A stretch of 64,000 bases of DNA from Spirosoma rigui (GCF_002067135.1 NZ_CP020105.1:5716001-5780000); one strand, 5' to 3'. Counted from the stretch's first letter, positions 1 to 8,956 are shown. Numbers and translations are program-made. The notes: generated by a model not told the origin, from the letters alone.

Positions 1-1694
1 TTCTGCGAGATATTACCGTAAATATCCAGACTCGATACGGGTTTGTAGCTGATACCCAGTCCGCCCAGCACAAACTGCCGGCCCCGGTTTCGGTACTCGT
101 CAGTGCGGGTCGAGTTGATGATGTTGCCGGCCAGGTCGCGCGTGAGGGTGCCGTAAAAACCATCGGCGGTGGTGTAGATATATTCGTAGCGGATACCGGG
201 CGTTACCGACAGTTTCTCGCCAAGGTACAGGATATTTTCGGCAAAGAGCGATACGTTCCGGTTGGGAAACTGGTAATCGGACGAGATAGCATCCCGGTTG
301 TCAACGAAGGTAAAGTTAGCATCCTTACCCGTACTGCCGAAACCCTGTACGCTGTGGTTGTAGCCGTGGTAGTAGCGGCTGCCCACCAGCAGCACGGCCT
401 GTTTTTTAGCCAGGTAATACCGTTTCAGGTAGCGCGCTTCGGCTCCCCAGTTCTGGAATTCGCCTTTAATCAAATCCCGCTCGCTGTTGTCATCGACGCT
501 GGCTACCCGGTTGGGCCGGAAACCCAGTGAATACCGGTAAGCCGAGAGGCCAAAGACGCGCAGATTAAACTCGTTGAGGGCATTGAACTTATGGTCGAGG
601 TGCAGGGCGGGCATGGTCCAGTTGACCTTGAACCAGTTCCGCTCGCGGTTGCTCTGGCGCGGGTCGGCGCGGAACATCTCGTCGGTCAGGCCACCGGGTT
701 GCTGGGCCAGGTAGCTCATTTGCGTAATATCGAAGCCAAGTGTTGTCCGTTCCGAGAACCGGTAGTCAAGGTCGGCGTAAGCGGTATAGTTGGTAAATTT
801 GGAATTAGGACGCCAGCCGTTACCCTGCTTGTACTGGAAGAAGGTGTAGTAGCTCAGCTTGCCAACGGTGCCGCTGGCGCTGGTGAAGGCGTTGTAAAAC
901 CCGAACGACCCAATTGTTTGCCGGGCCACAAGTTCCAGCTTCCGGTCGGCCACCGGCTTTTTCATCACGAAGTTGAGCAGGCCACCAAACTGGGTACCGT
1001 ACTGCAGCGACGCGGCCCCGCGTACGATCTGGATACGGCCCACCGCTTCGATGGGCGGGGTATAATAACTTTCGGGATAACCCAGGGCATCAGCGCTGAT
1101 ATCGTAGCCGTTCTGCCGCACGTTGAAGTTCGAACTGCGGTTGGGGTCCAGGCCGCGCCCGCCGATGCTGAGCTGAAGCCCCGCCCCTTCGTTTTCCCAG
1201 ATGTTGAGCCCCGCCACCCGCGCGTAAATCTGCCGGGCGTTGTTGGTCGCCAGGTTGGCCACGAGCTGGTCGGGAATGATCACTTCCGATTTCTTGCCTT
1301 CGTAGATCCCCATGCTTTCGACGCCCCGCATGCGGGTAAATCCAAAATCAGACTGCTTGTCGGTAACGGTCACTTCACGCAGCGTTTCGTCCCGGCTGGC
1401 CAGCAGCAGCAACACCGACTGGTCCTGACCGGCAATGGTAGTAATTTGTTTGGCGGCTTTGAAATCGGGGCTGCTGGTTTGCAGCAGGTAGTTGCCATCG
1501 GGCAGGTTGTCGAATTGAAACTGTCCGGTGCTGTCGGTCGTAGCAGTGCGTTTGCCGTCGTTGAGATAAATAATACAGCCCCTGACGGCCGACGAATCCT
1601 GGCGGCTCTGCACCGTGCCGGTGAGCCGATACTGAGCCAGCGCGGGCAAGCCCACGCACAAAAGGAAAAGACTAAAAACCGATAATCGTATCAT
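1..1694 (-). CDS. TonB-dependent receptor, FecA-like (partial, C-terminus beyond left edge)
   Basis: The reverse-strand frame is open from an ATG at 1694 to the window edge, giving about 564 residues. It begins with a signal peptide (hydrophobic SVFSLFLLCVGLPALAQ) and a carboxypeptidase-like beta-sandwich (TGTVQSRQDSSAVRG, then FDNLPDGNYLLQT). The plug domain follows, with IPDQLVANLATNNARQIYAR, GLNIWENEGAG, GGRGLDPNR and VRGAASLQYGTQFGG, and then barrel strands to the edge. The FecA-like plug and the imelysin upstream point to uptake of an iron or metal chelate across the outer membrane. The substrate is inferred. The start overlaps the end of the HTTM gene by 23 bases, so the two are probably translationally coupled. 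The last strands and C-terminal aromatic residue are not visible. Confidence 0.93.
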   Translation of the reverse strand, partial: MIRLSVFSLFLLCVGLPALAQYRLTGTVQSRQDSSAVRGCIIYLNDGKRTATTDSTGQFQFDNLPDGNYLLQTSSPDFKAAKQITTIAGQDQSVLLLLASRDETLREVTVTDKQSDFGFTRMRGVESMGIYEGKKSEVIIPDQLVANLATNNARQIYARVAGLNIWENEGAGLQLSIGGRGLDPNRSSNFNVRQNGYDISADALGYPESYYTPPIEAVGRIQIVRGAASLQYGTQFGGLLNFVMKKPVADRKLELVARQTIGSFGFYNAFTSASGTVGKLSYYTFFQYKQGNGWRPNSKFTNYTAYADLDYRFSERTTLGFDITQMSYLAQQPGGLTDEMFRADPRQSNRERNWFKVNWTMPALHLDHKFNALNEFNLRVFGLSAYRYSLGFRPNRVASVDDNSERDLIKGEFQNWGAEARYLKRYYLAKKQAVLLVGSRYYHGYNHSVQGFGSTGKDANFTFVDNRDAISSDYQFPNRNVSLFAENILYLGEKLSVTPGIRYEYIYTTADGFYGTLTRDLAGNIINSTRTDEYRNRGRQFVLGGLGISYKPVSSLDIYGNISQ

Positions 1695-3021
1695 CAAATG
1701 GATTGATCCAGGATTTGTGCGCAAAAGATTCCTGCTGGCGGGCCAGATCGACGGTGGGGTCGACCAGAGGTCTGCCCATCCGGCCGTTCAGCGCTACGTA
1801 CGAATCGACGTATACCTGCGGGTGCCGGAATCCCTGTCGGGCGTAGTGATCCCGCAGCATATGTGCGAACTGCAGCATCATGTCGGGTTGCGTCGACATC
1901 ATTTTCTCCTGCAACGGGGTAAGAAACGTCGTGTTATTGACAATGGTTCGGTGGCCCGCGTCGTCCTTGACGGTAAACTGGGCGTAGCCTGCCTTCTCCA
2001 TCAGCATCACGCGCCACGAAAACCGGTACCCCTGCTCGGTCCAGAATAACTCTCCCGGATACAGCAGGTACCGGAACGGGAAGAGCAGCTGAAAGACGAA
2101 AAACAGCACCAGCGTCCCCCGGATCATCCGGCCGGTTCGGGCTGGATAGGTGTAGATGCGCTGCGGACTGAGCCAGCCGGCCGGCAGCGACAGCCAGCGA
2201 CTCAGCTGCCGGAGGATAGCTGTGTGAAAGTCGGCCGAGAAAAAGATCAGCGCCGTGACGATCATGATGTACGGAAACATCCCGATGGGGAACAGCAACG
2301 CGGTCAGTCCGTGGAAGACCACTACGGCGACGTAGGCAACCGGGCGAGTCCGGCGGTACCAGAGCAGGAACGGTATGGTGAGGTCATACAGGCAGCCGAA
2401 CAGGCTGAACACGTAGGGAACCCAGCCGTAGTTGAACAAAAAGCCAATGACCGGCAGGTCGTTGTGGGCCGGGAGCCAGATCCGCAGTGGTTGGGCGTGC
2501 AGCAGCCAGTCGCTGTTGAGCTTGGCTAGCCCGGCGAAAAAATACAGCAGCGTCACGAACAGCTTCAGCGAATCGATGCACCAGGCCGGAATCTGGTCGG
2601 CGAGCAGGGCGGGACGGCGGTAGGCATCGAGCGAGAAATAAGTATGGGCGGGCAGCACCGTCAGCAGCAGGCACACCATACTCGTGAAATAGTAATGGTT
2701 GAGGTAGGTGCTTTTGTCGATTAGCTCAATGTAGGTAAAGCTCAGGAACAGGCTCACGATAGCCACCCGGTAAAAGAGGCCCAGCGCCACCAGCAGGGCC
2801 GACAGGCCGCAAATGGCAAACAGCACGTAGGTATACGGCCCCAGCGGCTTGACGAACTCGAAGCCGTAAAACGGAAAAAAGAAGCGGGGGTTGATGTACA
2901 GTTCGCTGATCCAGCCCTTACTCCAGAAACGGATAATGCTCCCGAAGAGCATCAGTCCGAACGCCATTCGGAATACGGCAAGGGGGGCAGCAGACGTGGT
3001 GCGGTGGAAATAAGCCGGCAT
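1672..3021 (-). CDS. HTTM domain membrane protein (vitamin-K-dependent gamma-carboxylase homologue)
   Basis: A 449-residue protein with many membrane segments in the first 300 residues and a soluble C-terminal part. The segment IDKSTYLNHYY at 101-111 matches the DK(S/T)xxxNHxY pattern around the catalytic Lys of animal gamma-glutamyl carboxylase, so Lys103 is a candidate catalytic base. Homologues with the HTTM domain are common in Bacteroidota beside imelysin and TonB receptor genes, as here. It lies between those two and overlaps the receptor start. Its role in metal uptake, and whether it carboxylates anything, are unknown. The HTTM family call is firm; the activity is not. Confidence 0.85.
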   Translation of the reverse strand: MPAYFHRTTSAAPLAVFRMAFGLMLFGSIIRFWSKGWISELYINPRFFFPFYGFEFVKPLGPYTYVLFAICGLSALLVALGLFYRVAIVSLFLSFTYIELIDKSTYLNHYYFTSMVCLLLTVLPAHTYFSLDAYRRPALLADQIPAWCIDSLKLFVTLLYFFAGLAKLNSDWLLHAQPLRIWLPAHNDLPVIGFLFNYGWVPYVFSLFGCLYDLTIPFLLWYRRTRPVAYVAVVVFHGLTALLFPIGMFPYIMIVTALIFFSADFHTAILRQLSRWLSLPAGWLSPQRIYTYPARTGRMIRGTLVLFFVFQLLFPFRYLLYPGELFWTEQGYRFSWRVMLMEKAGYAQFTVKDDAGHRTIVNNTTFLTPLQEKMMSTQPDMMLQFAHMLRDHYARQGFRHPQVYVDSYVALNGRMGRPLVDPTVDLARQQESFAHKSWINPFDDTIIGF

Positions 3022-3032
3022 AAAATCAGGTA

Positions 3033-3074
3033 GTCGGCCCAGCCACCGCCTGTTACTGCGGTGGTCGGGCCGAC
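3033..3074. repeat. Hairpin between imelysin and HTTM genes
   Basis: Two 17-base arms (3033-3049 and 3058-3074) pair with two mismatches around an 8-base loop. On the minus strand no T-run follows the hairpin, so it is not a standard intrinsic terminator. It could attenuate transcription or mark an RNA-processing point inside the iron operon. Confidence 0.6.
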
Positions 3075-3083
3075 AAAAACGTA

Positions 3084-4238
3084 TTAGTCGCCGTCGTTAT
3101 CGGTATAGGTGATGGTGATGCTCATGGCCGTTGTCATGTCGACTTTGAGCATCCGAACCGCTTTCTGCATCTCGGTGTAGACCTGCACAACGGCGGGGTT
3201 ATTCGTCTTGATATCGTCGTACAGAACCGGCTGCAGGGCGTTCAGCTGAGCCGCCGAGGCCGTAAACTGCTGGTTGATGATGTCGACCAGCGACGTACCG
3301 GTGCGGCTGTCTTTGGCACCGAGGCTGTTCAGGTACGTTTTCAGGCTGGGTCCTTCCTGGCCCGTTTTGGTGCTTTTGCCATTGAAGAAGTCGACCGCAG
3401 CCTGGTGGGCGGTTTTAGCCAGCGTCAGCGACAGGTCCTTGCGGTAAACCGATTCGATCGTTTCGGGGTTGGGCGTTCCGCTGGTCATGGCTCCCGATGG
3501 AATCCCGATCTTACCCGACCGGATGTAGCGCTCATAATGCAGCACGTAGCCATTGACAAGTTTGGACGTCGAGCAGCCCGCGTCCAGACCGGTGCAGTTA
3601 ATGAACGTATCGCGGTAACCGCCGGTCCACTCGCCGTAGACCGTCGTAAACATACTGTTCATCTGGGTAGTCAGGCGTTTGAGGTAGGCCAGTCGCTTCC
3701 CGGCATCGGCTGCCGTAGTGTAGCGGGCCAGGATGGCGTCATCGGTCGTGCCAAGGCCGTTGATGAGGTAGTCGAGGGCGGGGAAACCCTGTTTGGGATA
3801 CGAAGCAGGAACCTCGAAGGTGCCACTACCGGCCGCAATGTACTCTTCAATGCCCGCCACGTTGGTGGGGTAAATGTTGAAGAAATTACGCAGCGTGTGC
3901 TTCTCCGCCGGACCTACGTCGAACAGTTCCACTTTCTGCCAATCGGTATAAGCCGTTGCCCAGGCCTGCCGGAACGCAGCAAGTGACGCTTTGTCGGGTT
4001 TGGCAATGAACGCGTCGGACTTGGTCAGCATGTCGTCAAACTTCGTTTTGAAGCTGGCGTAATCAGGCAGAATGATATTGTCGGCAATGTGCGTCAGCAT
4101 CGCTTTCCGGTCGCTACCCGCCTGGTCAGTAGGCGTTACGGGCGTTGGCTCGTCCAGTTCAGCCGACTGCGAGCAGGCCCATAGTCCGCCTACCAAAGCG
4201 CAGGCCAGACCGATTCGTTTCCAATTGACTTGTATCAT
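3084..4238 (-). CDS. Imelysin-like (insulin-cleaving metalloproteinase fold) lipoprotein
   Basis: The start is set at 4238 because the sequence from there is a clean lipoprotein signal (MIQVNWKRIGLACALVGG, lipobox LWAC, Cys22). The longer frame to 4310 only adds an unlikely N-terminal stretch. The mature part is an all-helical imelysin domain (ADNIILPDYASFKTKFDDML; GPAEKHTLRNFFNIYPTN; YPKQGFPALDYLINGLG). The family GxHxxE motif appears degenerate here (GFPALDYL), as in many Bacteroidota members, so protease activity is doubtful and iron or haem-ligand binding is more likely. It is anchored in the outer or periplasmic membrane. It lies 72 bases downstream of the DUF4856 gene, in the same operon. 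Confidence 0.9.
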   Translation of the reverse strand: MIQVNWKRIGLACALVGGLWACSQSAELDEPTPVTPTDQAGSDRKAMLTHIADNIILPDYASFKTKFDDMLTKSDAFIAKPDKASLAAFRQAWATAYTDWQKVELFDVGPAEKHTLRNFFNIYPTNVAGIEEYIAAGSGTFEVPASYPKQGFPALDYLINGLGTTDDAILARYTTAADAGKRLAYLKRLTTQMNSMFTTVYGEWTGGYRDTFINCTGLDAGCSTSKLVNGYVLHYERYIRSGKIGIPSGAMTSGTPNPETIESVYRKDLSLTLAKTAHQAAVDFFNGKSTKTGQEGPSLKTYLNSLGAKDSRTGTSLVDIINQQFTASAAQLNALQPVLYDDIKTNNPAVVQVYTEMQKAVRMLKVDMTTAMSITITYTDNDGD

Positions 4239-4310
4239 GGTTTTTAAATGGCTACAGAGCGATACCGGGGTACCACTCTGTATACGTAGTTGAAAAAACG
4301 TGACTGGCAA

Positions 4311-5489
4311 TTAGCCAACAATGCTGAACTTGGTTCGGATAGCCGCCGAAGCCACTTCGATCTTTGTATTGGTCAGGCCCCAGAACCCGTTGGGAGCCGT
4401 GTTGATGAGGTTGTTGAGCACACTGTCCGAGAAGGTTGCATCGGCTCCGTTGATTTTGGCAAAACGCAGGCTGTAGATAAAGCCCAGCCCCTCCCCGATG
4501 GCGTGCGCCCGGGCAGCATCGGTCGTGCCGGTTTTCCACTTACCCAGGTAACCCAGCGCTGCGTTGGCAACGGCCCGTTCCATAGCCGTCCGGATCAGGG
4601 TGGCCTGCGCTTTCAGCGTTGCCAGGTCGTTGTTAACAATGGCCGCGCGACCTTTCAGCAGTGCCGGATAGATCTTCGGAAAATCTTCTTTGTTGTACTC
4701 CCAGATATATGCCCCGATGAAACTCTCACCCGACGACGTTGTGGTCGCTTTCGCGCCGTAGATCGGGTTGGCCGTCAGAATACCGTACATCTCGTCCCAG
4801 TTCTGCTCCAGCTGGGTGTAGTTCTTACCAGCTACCAGCGTCGTATTATTGAGATTCAGGTTGTTATCGCTCAGCAGTACGTTGCTGATGTAATCCATCT
4901 GGAAACCACCGATCAGGCCTTTCTGAATAATCTGTGCCCACTCGATACCGCGTGCATCCACGAGGTAGGTACCCAGCTTACCCGCCTTGCCTTCGGCGGC
5001 CGTTGCCGACACCGACCGGCTCGCGGTGGCTATCGCCCCAAAGCCCGCTTCGATCGTGCGCCGTTCCTTTTCTTTTTCCGCGTCCGTTGCCAGCGACGAA
5101 GCCGTAACGCTGCGCAGGTTAACACCCGACGTATTCAGGGCCGACAGCGTACCCGAGAACGGACTGCCCGTATTGGCAAACATGTTCTTCAATACCGTCG
5201 AGTCGAGCGCAGCGCCCGTGCCAACGGCGGTTCCGTTGTAAGTATTGATGGCCCGGAACTGCAACAACCGGTTGCTGCCGTTGGTGAGGTCGACAGTCGA
5301 TTTTTTGTCGTTATCGACGAAAAAACCGGCGTAGATCGTCGTGTCGGTCAGCTTGGTATAGTCAACCGACGTGCGCAGCTGTGGCGACACGAACTCTTCG
5401 GTATCTTCTGTATTACAAGAGGTTAGACTGGCCGCAAAAACGAGCGCAGGAAAAAGCAGGAGGGTAGAACGTAGCGAATACTTTGCCAT
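4311..5489 (-). CDS. DUF4856 lipoprotein
   Basis: A 392-residue protein. Residues 1-25 form a lipoprotein signal (LFPALVFAASLTSC, lipobox Cys25). The rest is mostly helical, with TKLTDTTIYAGFFVD, LLQFRAINTYN and LEQNWDEMYGIL, typical of DUF4856, a family related to imelysin and usually encoded beside it. It is the first gene of the iron-type operon and would be a surface or periplasmic binding protein. The function is inferred from context. No catalytic motif is visible. Confidence 0.82.
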   Translation of the reverse strand: MAKYSLRSTLLLFPALVFAASLTSCNTEDTEEFVSPQLRTSVDYTKLTDTTIYAGFFVDNDKKSTVDLTNGSNRLLQFRAINTYNGTAVGTGAALDSTVLKNMFANTGSPFSGTLSALNTSGVNLRSVTASSLATDAEKEKERRTIEAGFGAIATASRSVSATAAEGKAGKLGTYLVDARGIEWAQIIQKGLIGGFQMDYISNVLLSDNNLNLNNTTLVAGKNYTQLEQNWDEMYGILTANPIYGAKATTTSSGESFIGAYIWEYNKEDFPKIYPALLKGRAAIVNNDLATLKAQATLIRTAMERAVANAALGYLGKWKTGTTDAARAHAIGEGLGFIYSLRFAKINGADATFSDSVLNNLINTAPNGFWGLTNTKIEVASAAIRTKFSIVG

Positions 5490-5520
5490 GGCAATGATTA
5501 CGTGAGTGTCAAATCGGGGG

Positions 5521-5528
5521 CAAAGCTA
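5521..5528 (-). promoter_or_regulatory. Putative -7 element (TAGCTTTG) of the iron-type operon
   Basis: The minus strand reads TAGCTTTG, an exact fit to the Bacteroidota -7 consensus TAnnTTTG, 32 bases before the DUF4856 ATG. The -33 region is T-rich but lacks a clear TTG. Confidence 0.5.
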
Positions 5529-5619
5529 ATGGTATTTAGACTAATTTTAAATAAAAATAAGGAATATTTCTTCAGCAGACGCTACGCGAAGGTCTGTCAG
5601 TGGCTTTGGCAGGCTGCGC

Positions 5620-6135
5620 TCAACTGGCTACTTCCCACTCAAATGCCATGTAATGGGTTATGGTATTGGTCGTATCGTGGAGCGGCAGAATTTCAACGTG
5701 GCACCAGTACGTTTCCCCGTTTTTACGGTAATTCAGCAGATCCCCCTTGAACAGATTCCGGCTGCGCAGATCCGTTTTAATGCGCTGCTTGGTTTCCGGC
5801 GATGTCTCGTTGCCCTGCAGGAACGCCGGGGACTTACCGAGTGCTTCGTCGGGCTCGTAGCCGGTTAACCGGCTGAATCCCTGGCTCACAAACTGAATTC
5901 GCTGCTGGGCGTCGGTGAGCAGGATTACGTGGACGGGGTTGCGCAGGAACGTTTGCAGGCGCTGGCGGTCGAACTGCCAGCCATATTCGCGGGCCAGCCG
6001 CAACACATGCCGGATGTCAGCCTGGCTGGCGATCGGCATAGCCGCCGGGCGAAACATAAACTCGAAGCTACTTATCGACACCGGCTGGGTCGACACGAAG
6101 GTATCGCACCAGGTAGCAGGTGAAAGATCAAACAT
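5620..6135 (-). CDS. PAS domain protein, LOV-like but without the photoactive cysteine
   Basis: A 171-residue cytoplasmic protein. After an N-terminal helix region (IRHVLRLAREYGW), a PAS domain spans about 65-168: VHVILLTDAQQRIQFVSQ, FSRLTGYEPDEALGK, FLQG, NYRKNGETYWCHVEILP. The stretch GKSPAFLQG at 100-108 aligns with the LOV signature GRNCRFLQG, but the flavin-binding Cys is Pro103, so a normal photocycle is not expected. No kinase or other output domain is attached. The start codon lies inside the end of the CWC gene (8-base overlap), which suggests coupled translation. Confidence 0.85.
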   Translation of the reverse strand: MFDLSPATWCDTFVSTQPVSISSFEFMFRPAAMPIASQADIRHVLRLAREYGWQFDRQRLQTFLRNPVHVILLTDAQQRIQFVSQGFSRLTGYEPDEALGKSPAFLQGNETSPETKQRIKTDLRSRNLFKGDLLNYRKNGETYWCHVEILPLHDTTNTITHYMAFEWEVAS

Positions 6136-6361
6136 TATGATTTGTCGTTTGAGGTTGACGGCGGTACTCGACTTTCAGGTCTTCCAGGCAGCGTGTACAA
6201 AAGCAACCCGCTGCGTTCGTCTGCACGGCTACGGTGCGAATGAACCGTGCTTCCGCGTCTGTCAGGTCAACTTGCCGACACCCACAGGCCTGAATAGCCC
6301 CGGCGTTACAGGTAAATCGAGTTTGGCAGCGTGGGCAGCAGGCCTGCGTGTGCATGTTCAT
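6128..6361 (-). CDS. Cysteine-rich CWC family protein
   Basis: A 77-residue protein with CPRCQTRFTCN, CGC and CFCTRCL, in total nine or so Cys arranged in CxxC and CxC pairs. This fits the small cysteine-rich CWC family, thought to bind a metal. It precedes the PAS gene and overlaps it by 8 bases, so the pair is a two-gene operon. The function is unknown. The family call rests on the Cys spacing near the N-terminus. Confidence 0.72.
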   Translation of the reverse strand: MNMHTQACCPRCQTRFTCNAGAIQACGCRQVDLTDAEARFIRTVAVQTNAAGCFCTRCLEDLKVEYRRQPQTTNHNV

Positions 6362-6452
6362 TCGCGAGTAGGATTGACCCAGTAACCGAATATACCCCCG
6401 TGGTATCTTCAGTCAATGGTATGTACCTGTTTTTTGTTCAGGTTTGAATCAA

Positions 6453-6478
6453 CAAAAGTAACTCTTCTTTGAAAACAA
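6453..6478 (-). promoter_or_regulatory. Candidate promoter for the CWC-PAS pair
   Basis: On the minus strand TACTTTTG (6460-6453) matches TAnnTTTG, and a TTG lies at 6478-6476, though the 15-base spacing is shorter than usual. It is about 90 bases before the CWC start. The rest of the 6362-6778 gap shows no convincing gene, only the terminator at 6719-6753. Confidence 0.4.
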
Positions 6479-6718
6479 GCGCCTATTCTTCCCGGAGGAA
6501 TCCGGTCAATTTGTGCCTCCAGATGACTACAGTACACGTTGTACCCTTATCGATAGTTGATCGATGGGATTGATTTGACGTTCAACCCTTACCAGGGACT
6601 TCGCGCGCGGGGTCCGACTGGCTGCTACCATTGTCGCCGGTCGGCAATTGACCCTGACGTAAAAACGATCGCTTTACAGCCTCCCGCCTACCCTTTACGT
6701 TTTACTTTCAGGCATAAA

Positions 6719-6753
6719 AAAAGCGTGTCAGCTACCGGATCTGACACGCTTTT
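6719..6753. terminator. Bidirectional intrinsic terminator after GH43
   Basis: A perfect 13-base stem (6719-6731 with 6741-6753) with a 9-base loop. It is flanked by A-rich and T-rich ends, so it would terminate on either strand. It lies 25 bases past the GH43 stop codon. Confidence 0.88.
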
Positions 6754-6778
6754 CCCACAGGAATCATACCCCCGTTCC

Positions 6779-7837
6779 CTACGGAGTGATCGTCACAAAT
6801 GACCCGTCGGGGTTACGCGTCAGTTCCCGTACTTTAACGTTTCGCAGGGGCGTTTTACCCGACAATTCAACGTCGTGGTAAAAGATATACCACTTGCCCT
6901 TGAACTCCACGATGGAATGGTGGGTAGTCCAGCCGGTAACCGGATTCATGAGCACACCCTGGTACGTAAACGGCCCATAGGGCGAAGTACCGGTGGCGTA
7001 GGCCAAGAAGTGGGTGTCGCCGGTTGAATAAGAGAAGTAATATTTACCCTTGTACTTGTGCATCCAGCCGCCTTCAAAGAAGCGCCGGTCATGGTCGCCA
7101 CCCAGCAGGGGTTTACCGGCCTTGTCCAGAATCACTACGTCTTTAGCCGCTTCGTCGAAGGTGAGCATATTGTTGCTCAGGCGGGCCACTTTGGCACTCA
7201 GGGCCGGCTCCTTATCCTTTTTGAGATCGGTTTTCGATCCGTTAGCCTCGTACTTGCCCGTATGCCAGCGCTGGAGCTGACCGCCCCAGATACCGCCAAA
7301 GTACATGTATGATTTGCCATCGGTATCGGTAAAGACGGCCGGGTCAATGCTGTAGCTGCCGGGAATCGGTTTCGGCTCGGCTTTGAACGGCCCCGTCGGC
7401 GATTTGCTGGTCGCTACGCCCATCCGGAACACATCCTGTTTGTCTTTGACGGGAAAGTAGAGATAATACCTGCCGTTTTTGTAAGCCGCATCGGGCGCCC
7501 ACAACTGCCGGCCCGCCCAGGGAATATCCTTCAGATCGAGCGCTACGCCATGATCGGTCACTTTACCGCCGATGTTATCCATTGACAGGATGTGGTAGTC
7601 ACGCATGTTGAAGTGAGCCCCTTCATCATCTTCGGGTACGCTCGTTTCCACATCGTGGGACGGGTAAATGTAGATTTTACCGTTGAAGACGTGGGCCGAA
7701 GGATCGGCGGTGTATATGTGGCTGACGAGGGGTTTAGGGCCAGCCGCGGCCGGCTTTTTAGACTGGCATATCGCCACGTGGAAGCTACCAACCAGCAAGG
7801 CAAGTGCAGCCAGGGTTGTTTTTGCGGGAACAGGCAT
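6779..7837 (-). CDS. Exported glycoside hydrolase family 43 (arabinofuranosidase/xylosidase type)
   Basis: A 352-residue protein with a Sec signal peptide (TTLAALALLVGSFHVAICQS). It has the five-bladed propeller motifs of GH43: ADPSAHVF with the base Asp45, SIDPAVF with the pKa-modulating Asp165, and FFEGGWM with the acid Glu255. GH43 enzymes cut arabinose or xylose from xylan and arabinan, and the neighbouring GH10 and GH67 favour xylan. No C-terminal binding module is present. It lies 33 bases downstream of the LacI gene on the same strand, so it is probably controlled by it. Confidence 0.93.
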   Translation of the reverse strand: MPVPAKTTLAALALLVGSFHVAICQSKKPAAAGPKPLVSHIYTADPSAHVFNGKIYIYPSHDVETSVPEDDEGAHFNMRDYHILSMDNIGGKVTDHGVALDLKDIPWAGRQLWAPDAAYKNGRYYLYFPVKDKQDVFRMGVATSKSPTGPFKAEPKPIPGSYSIDPAVFTDTDGKSYMYFGGIWGGQLQRWHTGKYEANGSKTDLKKDKEPALSAKVARLSNNMLTFDEAAKDVVILDKAGKPLLGGDHDRRFFEGGWMHKYKGKYYFSYSTGDTHFLAYATGTSPYGPFTYQGVLMNPVTGWTTHHSIVEFKGKWYIFYHDVELSGKTPLRNVKVRELTRNPDGSFVTITP

Positions 7838-7870
7838 AGGGACGAGGTTAATAAATTTATTAAGACAGGA

Positions 7871-8896
7871 TTAAGATTCAGTGCGTCGGGACGAGTTTCG
7901 GACAATGAGTTCGTAGTTCAGCAGGATGGTATTTGTCGTGCTGATCCGCAGCCGGCCGTTGAGGTGATTGATCAGGCTCTGGACCGCAATTTCGCCCATT
8001 TCCTGACCGGGGTAGTGAATCGTTGTCAGGCTGGGCTGGATTACCTGCGCCACCGGATCGTCGTTGAAACCCACGACTGCCAGATCGCCGGGAATGGATA
8101 CACCCTCCTGCATCAGCGCCCCCATGCAGCTCACCGCGCAGAAGTCGCTGGCGACGAACAGGCCATCGGGTGGGGTATCCATGCGACGGATGGCCGCAGC
8201 CGCGTCGAGACCATCCTGCCGGGTCAGGTTCGTGATGCGAAGCAGCGAGTCATCGACGGGCAGGTTGTGGTCGAGCAACGCCAGTTTATAGCCTTTGAGC
8301 CGGTCGGCATACACGCTTCGCCTGATGCTACCCGCCACATGCATGATACGCTGGCACCCCTGCCCGATCAAATGCGCCGTAGCGTCGTACCCCGCTTTGA
8401 CGTTATCGATTACAATGCTGGTGCAGTTCTGCTGCGGCATGACCCGGTCGAACAGAATCATGGGAATACCCTTGCGGAAGAACGTATCGAAATGGTCCAG
8501 GGTGTCGGTATCCGACGCCAGCGATACCAGCAGGCCATCGACGCGGCTGTCGAACATGGTTTTGGCATTGGCCATTTCTTTCCTGACCGACTCCAGCGAC
8601 TGGCTGATGATGAGGTTATAACTGGCCTCGTTCGCTACTTTTTCCATACCCGCCAGCACCGTCGACATAAAGGCGCTGTCCAACCGGGGTACAATGACAC
8701 CAATGGTACTGGTCCGCTGCCGGCGCAGGTTGCTGGCAAACCGGTTGGAGCGGTATCCCATTTCCTGGGCTTTACTGGCAATGATGTCTTTTGTGTTACT
8801 GTTGATGGCCGGATGGTCGTTCAGCGCCCGACTAACCGTAGCCGGTGAGAGCTGCAGCAGTTTGGCGATATCATAGATTGTGACCTCCTTTTCCAT
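7871..8896 (-). CDS. LacI-family transcriptional regulator
   Basis: A 341-residue protein of standard length. The N-terminal HTH (TIYDIAKLLQLSPATVSRALN, residues 6-26) and hinge helix are followed by a periplasmic-binding-protein-like sensor domain (IGVIVPRLDSAFMSTVL; GLFVASDFCAVSCMGAL; VVGFNDDPVAQVIQPSLTT). It is transcribed with GH43 and divergently from the RraA-MR/MLE-MFS-UxuA-GH67 run. Two LacI-type palindromes lie between the two transcription units, so it likely controls both. The effector is unknown; a xylan- or glucuronate-derived sugar is the obvious guess. Confidence 0.95.
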   Translation of the reverse strand: MEKEVTIYDIAKLLQLSPATVSRALNDHPAINSNTKDIIASKAQEMGYRSNRFASNLRRQRTSTIGVIVPRLDSAFMSTVLAGMEKVANEASYNLIISQSLESVRKEMANAKTMFDSRVDGLLVSLASDTDTLDHFDTFFRKGIPMILFDRVMPQQNCTSIVIDNVKAGYDATAHLIGQGCQRIMHVAGSIRRSVYADRLKGYKLALLDHNLPVDDSLLRITNLTRQDGLDAAAAIRRMDTPPDGLFVASDFCAVSCMGALMQEGVSIPGDLAVVGFNDDPVAQVIQPSLTTIHYPGQEMGEIAVQSLINHLNGRLRISTTNTILLNYELIVRNSSRRTES

Positions 8897-8956
8897 GTTC
8901 TGATGATTGCGTACCGGGTAGGACAGGACAAATTACAGGCTAAAAAGCCAAACCTT

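Noticed and set aside
591..1685. Long plus-strand open frame opposite the TonB receptor
   Set aside because: The minus strand encodes a clear receptor here; the opposite frame has no family motif and is a by-product of GC-rich codon use.
4290..5426. Plus-strand frame of 378 codons opposite DUF4856
   Set aside because: No recognisable domain, and it lies wholly antisense to a lipoprotein gene with signal and lipobox.
6557..6802. 81-codon plus-strand frame before the GH43 gene
   Set aside because: It runs through the terminator hairpin and into the end of GH43, and the translation resembles no protein.
7592..8848. Plus-strand frame opposite LacI and GH43
   Set aside because: It spans two real minus-strand genes and their spacer; no protein-like features.
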